From NCBI RefSeq assembly GCF_019492055.1, contig NZ_JAICBX010000007.1, forward strand, positions 1 through 64,000: DNA of 64,000 bases, in the 5' to 3' direction. Shown one piece after another: positions 1 to 8,237 of this stretch (its first letter is position 1; each line of letters starts with the position of its first letter). A program made the translations under genes and the position numbers. Below the pieces are notes generated by a model. It was not told the origin of the DNA. It saw only the letters and a program-made list of their open reading frames with translations, and did not search any database. This DNA is from Flavimaribacter sediminis. GTDB lineage: Bacteria > Pseudomonadota > Alphaproteobacteria > Rhizobiales > Rhizobiaceae.

Positions 1-30
1 GCGGGGGCGGGCCTCCCCCCCCCCCCGCCG
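1..30. repeat. GC-extreme hairpin with C12 run
   Basis: A G-rich segment (gcggggg) faces a run of 12 C (about 15-26) ending in cgc, so the two sides can fold into a very GC-rich hairpin. It lies just beyond the stop of the TRAP binding-protein gene, so it could act as its terminator. A run this long at a window edge is also a typical place for sequencing or assembly length error. The segment to position 81 contains no gene that I can support. Confidence 0.4.
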
Positions 31-81
31 GTTTCCTTTGACTCGTCGCTCATTGCGCTCCCCGCCGCAGAAGCCCGGCCA

Positions 82-1062
82 TCAGTTGGCGAGCGCCTGC
101 ATGCGCTCGAAATGGCTCTTTTCGTACGGGACCTTCGATTCGTCCGTCAGGATAGGATAGACGGCGTCCTGGAAAGCCTGCTTGTCGACCTCGTTGACCT
201 GGATGCCCTCGTCGCGGAACCATTGCACCAGATCAGTCTCGGCCTGGTTGATCTCCTCGGCGCACATGGCTGCTGCTTCCTTCATGACGGTTTCGACCGT
301 CGCGGCGTCGTCGCCGATCTTGCCCATCGCGCTGTCCGACACGATGATAATCAGCGAATTGCCGATGTGGCCAGTCAGGTTGATGTTCGACTGCACTTCG
401 TAGAACTTCTTGAACTTGATGGTCGGAAGCGGATTCTCCTGGGCGTCGACCACGCCCTGCTGCAGGGCGAGATACACCTCCGCGAAGGCGATCGGCGTAG
501 GATTGGCGCCCACGGCGTTGGGGAACATGACCATGACCGGGGAATCCGGCACGCGGATCTTCAGCCCCTTCATGTCGTCAGGCTTCAAGATCGGAAATTT
601 CGACGTCACGTGGCGATAGCCGTACCAGGTGATCGCCATGACGGTGTGGCCGGTCGCGTCCTTGTAGCCAGCGGCCAGATCCGTGAACAGGTCGCTGTCG
701 CGATAGGCTTTCCAGTGATCGTAGTTCTTCAGCATGAAGGGATAGTCGGAAATGGCGATCGGTCCGTAGTCGCGCTCGGCGAAATTCGGTCCGGTGTAGA
801 TGATGTCGACCGATCCGATGGTCAGGCCTTCATTGATGTCGGATTCGTTTCCGAGCTGAGAGGCTGGAAATACGGTAATATTGACCCGCCCGTCTGTTCT
901 TTTACCGATCTCGTCGGCCGCCCACAGGGCGCATTTGTGATAGGACGAACCTTCCTCGTAGACATGGGCCCACTTCAGATCGACAGCATGGGCAACGCCA
1001 AGAGCGGCAAATAGCGACGCCGCAGCCAGCACAGCCGGCCTCAACAGTTTCGCAATCATCAT
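82..1062 (-). CDS. TRAP transporter substrate-binding protein (DctP family)
   Basis: Periplasmic solute receptor of a tripartite TRAP importer, about 326 aa, the usual length. The chosen ATG follows a strong AGGAGG-like site (gggaggaa), and the N-terminus is a clear signal peptide (MMIAKLL, then a hydrophobic stretch ending AHA). The segment KIRVPDSP carries the conserved Arg that binds the substrate carboxylate in this family. The gene diverges from a GntR regulator and from kduI/kduD, so a hexuronate or oligouronate substrate is likely by inference. The DctQ and DctM membrane subunits are not seen; they may lie to the left of the window. Confidence 0.9.
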   Translation of the reverse strand: MMIAKLLRPAVLAAASLFAALGVAHAVDLKWAHVYEEGSSYHKCALWAADEIGKRTDGRVNITVFPASQLGNESDINEGLTIGSVDIIYTGPNFAERDYGPIAISDYPFMLKNYDHWKAYRDSDLFTDLAAGYKDATGHTVMAITWYGYRHVTSKFPILKPDDMKGLKIRVPDSPVMVMFPNAVGANPTPIAFAEVYLALQQGVVDAQENPLPTIKFKKFYEVQSNINLTGHIGNSLIIIVSDSAMGKIGDDAATVETVMKEAAAMCAEEINQAETDLVQWFRDEGIQVNEVDKQAFQDAVYPILTDESKVPYEKSHFERMQALAN

Positions 1063-1119
1063 TTCCTCCCTTATCCGGCCCTCGGGTTCCTCCACCGTCG
1101 GGCAGGTGATGAAAATTAA

Positions 1120-1131
1120 CTGGTATACAAG
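1120..1131. promoter_or_regulatory. Putative GntR/FadR-type operator
   Basis: The 12-mer CTGGTATACAAG is a near-perfect palindrome around TGTATACNA, the kind of site bound by FCD-type GntR regulators. It sits in the 115-bp gap between the divergent TRAP gene and the GntR gene. A second AT-rich partial dyad (gatatatcagatatactag) follows directly, so a dimer or tandem binding arrangement is possible. Assignment to the neighbouring regulator is inference. Confidence 0.5.
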
Positions 1132-1177
1132 ATATATCAGATATACTAGATTGTAGGGAGGCGCAAGAGGAGTCCTG

Positions 1178-2032
1178 ATGGCGCACGTCATAATTGTGCG
1201 CGGAGCGGCTTCGACAGGGAGATACGGGCAGGCGATGGCAGAGACAGAAACGGATGCGGTTTCGGAGAATCGGATGAAACGGAAGCCGAGGGCCGCCAAT
1301 GCGCCGCCGGCGGCAGGATCCGGAATGCGGGTTCGCAGCGCCGCCAAGAACTCCGACATTGTCTATCGCGATCTCCACAAGGCCATCGTCACGATGGAGC
1401 TCACGCCGGGCGCTCCGGTTCTCGAACGCAAGCTGACCGAGCAATATGGCGTCAGCCGGACGCCGGTCCGCGAAGCCGTGCTTCGGCTCGTCGAGGACGG
1501 CCTTGTGGAAGTGGCGCCGAAATCCGGCACCTTCGTTGCGCGCATACCGCTTTCGGTCGTTCGCGAGGCGCTGGTCGCGCGGCGGGCCCTGGAGGAAGTC
1601 ACCGTGCGCGCTGCGACCGAACTTTCCAGTGAAAGCCAGATCATGCAGATGCGGGCGATCATCCAGCATCAGCAGGAGATGGCGGACGCTGGCGACGAGG
1701 AGGCGTTTCACCAGGCCGATGACAAGTTTCACGCCAGCATCGCGGCGGCCGCGCGATATCCTGGCATCTGGAAGATGATACAGCAGGTTCGAATCCAGGT
1801 CGAACGCTACCGGCGTCTGACCTTGCCCCAGAACGGACGCATGCCAATGGTCGTCAAGGAACACACGGCGGTCCTCGACGCCATGGCCGCGCGCGACGCC
1901 GACGCCGCCGTCGCCCGGATGAACGAACATCTCGACAAGCTGCAACTCGACATTTCGATCTTCCGGGATTTGTGGCCGGATTATTTCGCGATCGATCCGT
2001 CGCTCGACGAAAAACTATTTGCCGGCAAATAA
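1178..2032 (+). CDS. GntR-family regulator, FCD (FadR/UxuR) type
   Basis: 284-aa transcription regulator. The N-terminal winged helix (about residues 60-130) contains the typical run LERKLTEQYGVSRTPVREAV. The C-terminal FCD domain has the family's Asp/His positions (DDKFHASI, then KEHTAVLDAM and MNEHL), which usually bind metal and a sugar-acid ligand. The start at 1178 is set by AGAGGAG five bases upstream; an ATG at 1235 is a weaker alternative. It precedes kduI by 26 bp and diverges from the TRAP gene, so it most likely controls this uronate locus, probably through the palindrome at 1120-1131. Confidence 0.88.
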   Translation: MAHVIIVRGAASTGRYGQAMAETETDAVSENRMKRKPRAANAPPAAGSGMRVRSAAKNSDIVYRDLHKAIVTMELTPGAPVLERKLTEQYGVSRTPVREAVLRLVEDGLVEVAPKSGTFVARIPLSVVREALVARRALEEVTVRAATELSSESQIMQMRAIIQHQQEMADAGDEEAFHQADDKFHASIAAAARYPGIWKMIQQVRIQVERYRRLTLPQNGRMPMVVKEHTAVLDAMAARDADAAVARMNEHLDKLQLDISIFRDLWPDYFAIDPSLDEKLFAGK

Positions 2033-2058
2033 AATTTATAATCCATGGGGAGGATATC

Positions 2059-2895
2059 ATGACCATGCCAGTAAGACAGGCGATCAGCCCGGTCGAGGCG
2101 CGCGGATTCGATACGCAGGAACTCAGGCGAAATTTCCTGATTGAATCGATATTTACGCCCGGCCGGATCGGGCTGACCTACAGTCATCTCGACCGGACGA
2201 TCGTCGGAGGCGCCATGCCCCTGGCCGGGGAAATTGTTCTGGCGACCGAAAAGCAGGTTGGCTCTGATCCGTTCCTGAAGCGCCGTGAAATGGGGGTCTT
2301 CAATATCGGCGGCGCCGGAGAGGTGGTGATCGACGGAGAAGCGATGATCGCGGAAAGCACTGACTGCATTTATGTTCCGGCGGGAACCGGCGACGTGCGC
2401 TTTCGCAGCCGCAGCAGCGACGACCCGGCCAAATTCTATCTGGTGTCGACGCCCGCGCACACGGCGCATCCGGTAAGGCGCATCACCGCCGAAGACGCCA
2501 ACCGTCTTGATCTTGGCGCGCAATCCGACGCCAACCGGCGAATTCTGCGGCAATATATTCACCCGGATATCTGCGAAACCTGCCAACTGGTGATGGGCAT
2601 GACCGTGATTGAAGACGGCAGCGTCTGGAACACGATGCCCTGCCATACGCACGACCGGCGCACCGAATTCTATCTCTATTTCGACATGGCGTCGCAGACG
2701 CGGGTCTTTCATTTCATGGGCGAACCGGACGAGACCCGTCATCTCGTGGTCGCCAACGAACAGGCGATCCTGTCGCCAGGCTGGTCGATCCACTGTGGCG
2801 CGGGCACCGGGCGATACGCGTTCATCTGGTCGATGGCCGGGGACAACCAGGATTTTAATGACATGGATTTCGTCGCCATGGAGGACCTGCGGTGA
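2059..2895 (+). CDS. kduI: 5-dehydro-4-deoxy-D-glucuronate isomerase (KduI)
   Basis: 278-aa cupin-fold zinc isomerase that converts 5-keto-4-deoxyuronate to 2,5-diketo-3-deoxygluconate in pectin and uronate breakdown. With the ATG at 2059 (preceded by GGGGAGG), the zinc ligands fall at His196, His198, Glu203 and His245, the same numbers as the E. coli enzyme. That supports both the identity and the start. A longer reading from 1972 would run into the gntR end and has no such support. It overlaps kduD by 4 bp. Confidence 0.95.
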   Translation: MTMPVRQAISPVEARGFDTQELRRNFLIESIFTPGRIGLTYSHLDRTIVGGAMPLAGEIVLATEKQVGSDPFLKRREMGVFNIGGAGEVVIDGEAMIAESTDCIYVPAGTGDVRFRSRSSDDPAKFYLVSTPAHTAHPVRRITAEDANRLDLGAQSDANRRILRQYIHPDICETCQLVMGMTVIEDGSVWNTMPCHTHDRRTEFYLYFDMASQTRVFHFMGEPDETRHLVVANEQAILSPGWSIHCGAGTGRYAFIWSMAGDNQDFNDMDFVAMEDLR

Positions 2896-3650
2896 GCGTC
2901 ACGTCAATGGATTTCCGCCTTGACGGCAAAGTCGCGATCGTGACCGGCGCCAACACCGGCATCGGTCAGGCGATAGCCGTCGCTCTTGCGGCGTCGGGCG
3001 CGAATGTGGCCGCGGTCGGACGTTCGTCGATGGACGAAACGGCGGCGATGATCGGTGATGGCGCCATGATCGAGATTCGCGCCGATCTTTCGACGACGGC
3101 GGAGCACGGCCGCATAGTCGAGGAGACAGTCGCCTGGAGCGGCGGCGTGGATATCCTCGTCAACAACGCCGGCGTCATCCGGCGTCGCGACGCGATCGAT
3201 TTCACCGAAGATGACTGGGATACGGTCATCGACACAAATCTCAAATCCGCATTCTTCCTGTCGCAGGCGGTAGCCCGGCGGATGATCCCCAGTGGCGGCG
3301 GCAAGATCGTCAACATCGCCTCGCTGCTATCCTTTCAGGGCGGGATCCGCATCGCCTCCTACACGGCGTCCAAAAGCGGTCTTGCCGGTCTGACGCGCCT
3401 GCTCGCCTGCGAATGGGCCGGCAAAGGGGTCAACGTGAACGCCATCGCGCCCGGCTATGTGGTCACCAACAACACGCAGGCGCTTCGAGACGATCCCGAT
3501 CGTTCGCAAGCGATTCTTGATCGCATTCCCGCCGGACGGTGGGCCACGCCGGACGATATTGCAGGCGCGGCCGTGTTTTTGTCCTCCCGGGCGGCGGACT
3601 ACGTCCACGGTTCGGTTTTGCCTGTCGATGGCGGCTGGCTTGCGCGTTAG
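2892..3650 (+). CDS. kduD: 2-dehydro-3-deoxy-D-gluconate 5-dehydrogenase (KduD)
   Basis: 252-aa short-chain dehydrogenase acting after KduI, reducing 2,5-diketo-3-deoxygluconate to 2-keto-3-deoxygluconate. It shows the Rossmann motif TGANTGIG (18-25), NNAG (91-94) and the catalytic Ser144, Tyr157 and Lys161. Translation probably starts at a GTG that overlaps the kduI stop; an ATG at 2907 is an alternative that fits the family N-terminus (MDFRLDGKVAIVTG). The last gene of the gntR-kduI-kduD run. A 6-bp-stem hairpin lies just after its stop. Confidence 0.92.
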   Translation: MSVTSMDFRLDGKVAIVTGANTGIGQAIAVALAASGANVAAVGRSSMDETAAMIGDGAMIEIRADLSTTAEHGRIVEETVAWSGGVDILVNNAGVIRRRDAIDFTEDDWDTVIDTNLKSAFFLSQAVARRMIPSGGGKIVNIASLLSFQGGIRIASYTASKSGLAGLTRLLACEWAGKGVNVNAIAPGYVVTNNTQALRDDPDRSQAILDRIPAGRWATPDDIAGAAVFLSSRAADYVHGSVLPVDGGWLAR

Positions 3651-3651
3651 A

Positions 3652-3667
3652 ACCGCCTATCGGCGGT
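3652..3667 (+). terminator. Short hairpin after kduD
   Basis: ACCGCC-TATC-GGCGGT forms a perfect 6-bp stem with a 4-base loop two bases after the kduD stop. There is no T tract behind it, so it is at best a weak or Rho-assisted end signal. Confidence 0.3.
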
Positions 3668-3773
3668 CGCAGAGAATCAGTCGCAAAAACTGCAATTGAA
3701 CCGGCGCACAGCCTCCGGCATAGTCCTCCGGGTTTTGCCAGGAGGGCGGCATGACAACATTGGCGGAGAAGCT

Positions 3774-5369
3774 GTGAACGCTTCACCTAATCTGGCGCGG
3801 GATATCGGCAGTTGGGGCATGCTGCTGACGGGGCTGACCGGAATCATCGGCTCCGGCTGGCTCTTCGCAGCGCTTTTCGCCGCCCAGTTGGCCGGCCCGG
3901 CCGCGATCGTTTCCTGGTTCATCGGGTGTCTGCTGGCGATCTCGCTCGCCATTATTTATGCAGAGCTCGGAGCGATGATTCCGGAAGCCGGCGCGCTTTC
4001 GCGCGTGCCCTATGTGGCGATCGGACCGCTTGGGGGATTCGTCAGCGGCTGGTTGTGCTGGGTCGCCTATGTTGCGACGGTTTCCATCGAGGTGGCGGCC
4101 ATTCTCCAGTACGCCGGAAACTATTTGCCATGGCTGACGGCTGTGCGTAACGACGATTCGGTCCTCACGGCAGCCGGGATTGCTGTCGCGGCCGCGTTGA
4201 TCGCGGTTTTCACAGTGGTCAATCTTGCCGGGGTCAGATGGCTCATTCGCTCCAATGTGACCATTACGATCTGGAAGCTTGTCATTCCGGTTCTTGTGCC
4301 CGCCGTGATCATCATTGTCGGGTTCAGGCCGGAAAACTTCACCGAATTCGGCGGTTTTGCCCCTTACGGGATAAACGGCATACTGGCGGCCGTCTCGAGC
4401 GGCGGCATAATCTTCTCTTTTATCGGCTTTCGCGCGGTGCTCGATCTCGCAGGCGAGGCGAGAAATCCCGCGCGCAACGTGCCGCTGGCTCTGGTCGGCT
4501 CCGTGGTCATCTGTCTGCTGATCTATGTGTTGCTGCAGGTGGCTTTCATCGGCGTCGTTCCCCCGGAACATCTGCAAAATGGCTGGGCGGGCGTCGTCGA
4601 AAACTTCGCCGCGGGACCGTTCGCCGGGCTTGCCCTGCTGCTTGGGCTCCAATGGGCGGCGATCCTTATCTATATCGACGCCGTCGTCTCGCCAGGCGGC
4701 ACTGCGCTGGCCTATGTCGGCACAGCCGGGCGCATCAACTTTTCGATGGCCCAGACGGGATTGTTTCCAAAATTCTTCGCCCGTTTGAACCGTCATCGCG
4801 TTCCGGGGATCGCCATGATCGTCAATTCGGCGATCGGCGTCATCATCCTTGCGCCGCTTCCCGGCTGGTCGCAATTGGCCGGCTTCATCTCCTCCGCGGC
4901 TGTCCTGTCCCTGGCTATCGGACCGGTCGCCTTGATGGCGCTGCGCCGGCAGGCGCCGGACTATGAGCGGCCCTTCAGCGTCCCGTTCGCCCGGATCACT
5001 GCTCCTTTGTCATTCACCTTCGTCGGCTTTATCGTGTATTGGTCCGGCTGGGACACCAACTGGAAGCTGATGCTGATCGGGCTTGCGGGTGTTTTGTATT
5101 TCCTGGCGCAAAACATGGCTTCGAACAGCCGGGAGCCACTGTATCTCAAACATGCGAGCTGGATAATCGTCTATTACCCGGCGCTTGCTGCGATATCGTG
5201 GCTTGGAAATTTTGGCGGCGGGCTCGGCGTTCTTCCAAGGGGCGTCGACACTGTAATCCTCGTCGTTGTGTCGCTGGCCGTTTTCTATCTTGCAGAACGG
5301 CAGTTGTTTCCTATTGCAAAAGCCCGACAGCTTCTTGCCGAGACGAAAGCCCGGCGGCTTGGAGGGTAA
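3774..5369 (+). CDS. APC-superfamily amino acid/polyamine permease
   Basis: About 531-aa inner-membrane permease with more than ten hydrophobic segments. The N-terminus carries the helix-1 motif typical of the family (TGIIGSGWLF), where the broken helix binds the substrate amine. A GTG at 3774 with GGAG six bases before it gives the expected short cytoplasmic N-terminus; the upstream ATG at 3696 would add 26 polar residues. Substrate unknown. It follows kduD after about 120 bp and probably has its own promoter, so a link to uronate use is not implied. Confidence 0.82.
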   Translation: MNASPNLARDIGSWGMLLTGLTGIIGSGWLFAALFAAQLAGPAAIVSWFIGCLLAISLAIIYAELGAMIPEAGALSRVPYVAIGPLGGFVSGWLCWVAYVATVSIEVAAILQYAGNYLPWLTAVRNDDSVLTAAGIAVAAALIAVFTVVNLAGVRWLIRSNVTITIWKLVIPVLVPAVIIIVGFRPENFTEFGGFAPYGINGILAAVSSGGIIFSFIGFRAVLDLAGEARNPARNVPLALVGSVVICLLIYVLLQVAFIGVVPPEHLQNGWAGVVENFAAGPFAGLALLLGLQWAAILIYIDAVVSPGGTALAYVGTAGRINFSMAQTGLFPKFFARLNRHRVPGIAMIVNSAIGVIILAPLPGWSQLAGFISSAAVLSLAIGPVALMALRRQAPDYERPFSVPFARITAPLSFTFVGFIVYWSGWDTNWKLMLIGLAGVLYFLAQNMASNSREPLYLKHASWIIVYYPALAAISWLGNFGGGLGVLPRGVDTVILVVVSLAVFYLAERQLFPIAKARQLLAETKARRLGG

Positions 5370-5372
5370 GGA

Positions 5373-6242
5373 CTACTCGGCTTCACCTTCCGCCGGGCCG
5401 GGGAACGGTCCCATGCAGCCAGTCTTGTTCTCCGACTGGATGACGTGATTGTAGAGCTGCGCGACCCATTGCTTGCCCTCAAGCGTCTGCTCCAGATAGT
5501 TCAGCGCCGGGCCGATATAGGGCTGTACCTTGGACCAGAAGAATTGCGGATAGCGCTCGACCATGTCCATGGGCGAGGTGTAGCCCAGCATGTCGGTGAC
5601 TCCGAGTTCTGTGAACTCGTAGTAGAGAGCGTTTATCTTGCGGTGGTAATAGGGGTCGGCCATCTGGCCGATCAGGTCGGCGGCCCGCACCAGCGCCGGC
5701 TCCGTATCGGTTTTGAGATAGTCAGGATCGTCAGGCACGGGGAACCGCGTGCATTCTATGGCGCGCGCAATACGTTCGTGGTCGATCAAATCGACATTTG
5801 CAAAACGCTCGCGGACGAAAATCTTGCCGCGATCGACATGAAACGGCGCCAGGCTGGCGTCTGAAGCACCGCGCTGAGGCATGATCGTGTCGCCCTTTTC
5901 ATTGATCACCAACGCGCACGGGCCATCGCCCTCGCAAATCCCGCGGGTATAGCCGATGTCGTGCATCAGCAAGGCGAGTATGTAGTGGGCCCAGTCTTCA
6001 GGCTCCAGGGACGTAGTCAGAAGGCGGCCTTCGATGATCTGCTGGCCAACCAGCGTGACCATGATCGTGTGCTCTGTGTTGTGGTAGAGCGCGTCGGAAT
6101 TGTTAAGGCGCTCAAGCGCCAATCGGGCCACATTTCCAATGATTGGGCCGAACGCCGGCTTCCGTCCCGAGAAAAATCGCAGATAAGTATCGGTCAGATG
6201 GTCGGCGAAAGTGGATGCGACGACTGTCGATGGATTATACAT
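5373..6242 (-). CDS. HD-domain metal-dependent phosphohydrolase
   Basis: 289-aa soluble protein. HD-superfamily metal ligands are visible: His54 and His58 in YHNTEHT, and His94-Asp95 in LMHDIGYT; the later Asp is probably in the AADLIGQM segment. This is a phosphohydrolase fold, but nothing around it shows the substrate. The C-terminus ends in a loop with GCMGPFPG and acidic residues. It converges with the APC permease, and its upstream side borders the decayed region. No signal peptide. Confidence 0.72.
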   Translation of the reverse strand: MYNPSTVVASTFADHLTDTYLRFFSGRKPAFGPIIGNVARLALERLNNSDALYHNTEHTIMVTLVGQQIIEGRLLTTSLEPEDWAHYILALLMHDIGYTRGICEGDGPCALVINEKGDTIMPQRGASDASLAPFHVDRGKIFVRERFANVDLIDHERIARAIECTRFPVPDDPDYLKTDTEPALVRAADLIGQMADPYYHRKINALYYEFTELGVTDMLGYTSPMDMVERYPQFFWSKVQPYIGPALNYLEQTLEGKQWVAQLYNHVIQSENKTGCMGPFPGPAEGEAE

Positions 6243-6530
6243 GCCCGGATTCAGTCACTCCGTTTGCCCGATGCCGGAGACTGGCGTTGCGGATCTGACG
6301 TTGGTTGGTAGTTGCGCGTTCTCATCATCAAATGTCAAATCCAGGCGGCACACCAGAAACTTTACTTGGCCAGTGTTCTCATAGGCGCCAAAGCCCGTTC
6401 GTTGTCAGCCGCAAAGGAAACAAACCTCGGCGACGGAACACTAGCGCCAATCAGCGCGGATGGTAAAGTCCCGGAATGACGACACGCTGCAAGAGGTCGC
6501 CAAACCTTCCTGCTTTTCATGCCGAATCGC

Positions 6531-6718
6531 CTATTGAATCGCCTTGTCAAAATGCAATTTCCACCGCCTGTCGGTATTTTCGAACAAGGCGTGGACGTGT
6601 GGATGTCCCATCCGTTTTCGTTGTCGCGTAAGGCCTTTGTTGCCGGCCCTGCGGCGTCGAGACGCGCCTCCAAGGTCGTCGCGTGCGCTTCGAATTCCGC
6701 AATTATAGTCTGCGGCAT
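6531..6718 (-). pseudogene. Frameshifted remnant of a small protein
   Basis: An ATG-started reading frame (MPQTIIAEFEAH... to DNENGW) has gene-like composition. Near 6595-6605 the sensible reading seems to shift to another frame, ending HPHVHALFENTDRRWKLHFDKAIQ... at a stop at 6531. The parent family was not recognised. It lies next to two other broken genes, which supports decay rather than a real short gene. The open frame continuing to 6362 after the shift has no protein-like character that I can support. Confidence 0.35.
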
Positions 6719-6769
6719 CGCGTCTCCTCCTCGTCCGAAAGCTGGCTTTGCCGATGCTATCGGTCAATC

Positions 6770-7054
6770 TCAGGTAGGATTTTTATCGTGGAAATCAACC
6801 TGTTGCGAGACGCCCTGTCCGGACCAGGAACGCCGCCGCCGCCATTCTCCCGGCCCGAAACCGTACGTGTCGGCGATCTCGGCCATGTCCAGCCCGTCGA
6901 TACGCAAAAACTCGCCTGCCTTCACCTTTCGCCAACGGGTGAGATAGGCGAATGGCGTCATGCCTACGGTTTGTGCAAACCGAGCGGCGAAACGCGAATC
7001 CGAGAGGCCTGAAACAGGCGCCAGATTCTCGACATTCCAGTTCCCCTGCGGCAT
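6770..7054 (-). pseudogene. AraC-family regulator, C-terminal DNA-binding remnant
   Basis: The first part encodes the helix-turn-helix region of an AraC regulator (NWNVENLAPVSGLSDSRFAARF, then MTPFAYLTRWR and DMAEIADTYGFG). The whole N-terminal sensing half is missing: a TGA lies a few codons upstream of 7054. After GFGPG the frame goes astray, and a neighbouring frame continues with AAFLVRTGRLATG, which resembles the usual second recognition helix. So there is a 5' truncation and probably a frameshift. Its truncated end abuts the truncated end of the LysE remnant on the other strand. Confidence 0.72.
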
Positions 7055-7320
7055 TGCTGCAACTGGTCAATCCCAAGGCCTGGGCCGTGGCGCTGATCGT
7101 GTCAGCCTCCTATGTGGATGTGGCGGCTCCGCGCAAGAGTCTTGCAATTCTTGTCGGGCTTTTCGCCCTCATGAACATCTCTTCGATCAGCGTGTGGGCG
7201 ATTTCCGGATCCGCCCTCAAGCGCTATCTGGCCAGGGGGCGCAGGATCGCCGTCTTCAATCCTTCAATGGCAATCCTGCTGCTCGTGTCCATGATCCCGG
7301 TGCTGATGGTTCCGTCCTAG
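7054..7320 (+). pseudogene. LysE/RhtB exporter, C-terminal remnant
   Basis: From LLQLVNPKAWAVAL onward this reads as the C-terminal third of a LysE/RhtB amino acid exporter, including the conserved NPKAW and two membrane segments, to a TAG at 7318-7320. The N-terminal two thirds are absent; upstream sequence in this frame is the antisense of the AraC remnant. The stop shares the CTAG palindrome with the ppk2 stop on the opposite strand. Not expected to make a functional exporter. Confidence 0.72.
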
Positions 7321-8237
7321 TACTTCTCCGGAACATAGAGGTCCCCCGGCAGGACCTGTCGTTCGTAGTCGGGATTGAACACGCGTTCGGGCAACGCCAC
7401 TTCCTCGTGCGGCACCTCCGTATAGGGAATCTGGTTCAGGAAATGGTCGATGCAGTTCAGCCGCGCGCGCTTCTTGTCGTTGCCCTGAACGATGTACCAG
7501 GGCGCCTCGGGTATGTTGGTGCGCGCGAACATCTCTTCCTTGGCCTTGGTGTAGGCTTCCCAGCGCACCCGTGACTGAAGGTCCATCGGGCTCAGCTTCC
7601 ACTGTTTCAGCGGATCGTGAATGCGCATCAGGAATCGCATCTGCTGTTCCTCGTCGGTGATCGAGAACCAGTATTTGATCAGGGTGACGCCCGAGGAGAC
7701 GATCATCTTCTCGAATTGCGGCACATCGGTCAGGAACTGCTCCACCTGCTCGTCGGTGGCGAAGCCCATCACCCGCTCGACGCCTGCGCGATTGTACCAG
7801 GACCGGTCGAACAGGACGATTTCACCGGCCGCCGGCAAATGCGGCACGTAGCGCTGGAAATACCATTGCGACTTTTCCCGGTCAGTGGGCGCCGACAGCG
7901 CGACGACGCGGCAGATGCGCGGGTTCAGTCGCTGGGTGATGCGCTTGATGACGCCGCCCTTGCCGGCGGAATCGCGTCCCTCGAAGACGACGACGATCTT
8001 GGCGCCGGAATAGGAGACCCAGTCCTGCAGCTTGATGAGCTCCGCCTGCAGCGCAAGCAGGCTGCGGAAATAGACCTGCCGATCGATCATCTGCGGATGA
8101 TGGCGTCGGTAGATCTTGCGGATCTCCATCGAAAGCGCCGGCTCGGACATTTCCAGCTCGTAATCCTCGTCCAGCGTATCGGCCAGTTCGGCCTCCAGCC
8201 AGTCCATCGAATGTTCGTCCGTATCCTTGTCCGCCAC
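7317..8237 (-). CDS. ppk2: Polyphosphate kinase 2 (PPK2 family)
   Basis: 306-aa cytosolic enzyme that transfers phosphate between polyphosphate and nucleoside diphosphates. It shows Walker A (VFEGRDSAGKGG), the following KRITQRLNPR, and the Walker B/lid region FDRSWYNRAGVERVMGF, all characteristic of PPK2. A single catalytic domain with a short acidic N-terminal extension suggests the class I type that usually makes NDP from NMP or NTP from NDP. The start is supported by ggaaagg upstream. It converges on the decayed LysE remnant and diverges from the F420 operon. Confidence 0.92.
   Translation of the reverse strand: MADKDTDEHSMDWLEAELADTLDEDYELEMSEPALSMEIRKIYRRHHPQMIDRQVYFRSLLALQAELIKLQDWVSYSGAKIVVVFEGRDSAGKGGVIKRITQRLNPRICRVVALSAPTDREKSQWYFQRYVPHLPAAGEIVLFDRSWYNRAGVERVMGFATDEQVEQFLTDVPQFEKMIVSSGVTLIKYWFSITDEEQQMRFLMRIHDPLKQWKLSPMDLQSRVRWEAYTKAKEEMFARTNIPEAPWYIVQGNDKKRARLNCIDHFLNQIPYTEVPHEEVALPERVFNPDYERQVLPGDLYVPEKY

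Noticed and set aside
112-1014. 300-codon plus-strand open frame opposite the TRAP gene
   Set aside because: It is the antisense of a clear DctP gene with a signal peptide and family motifs; its own product is His/Arg/Asp rich with no recognisable domain.
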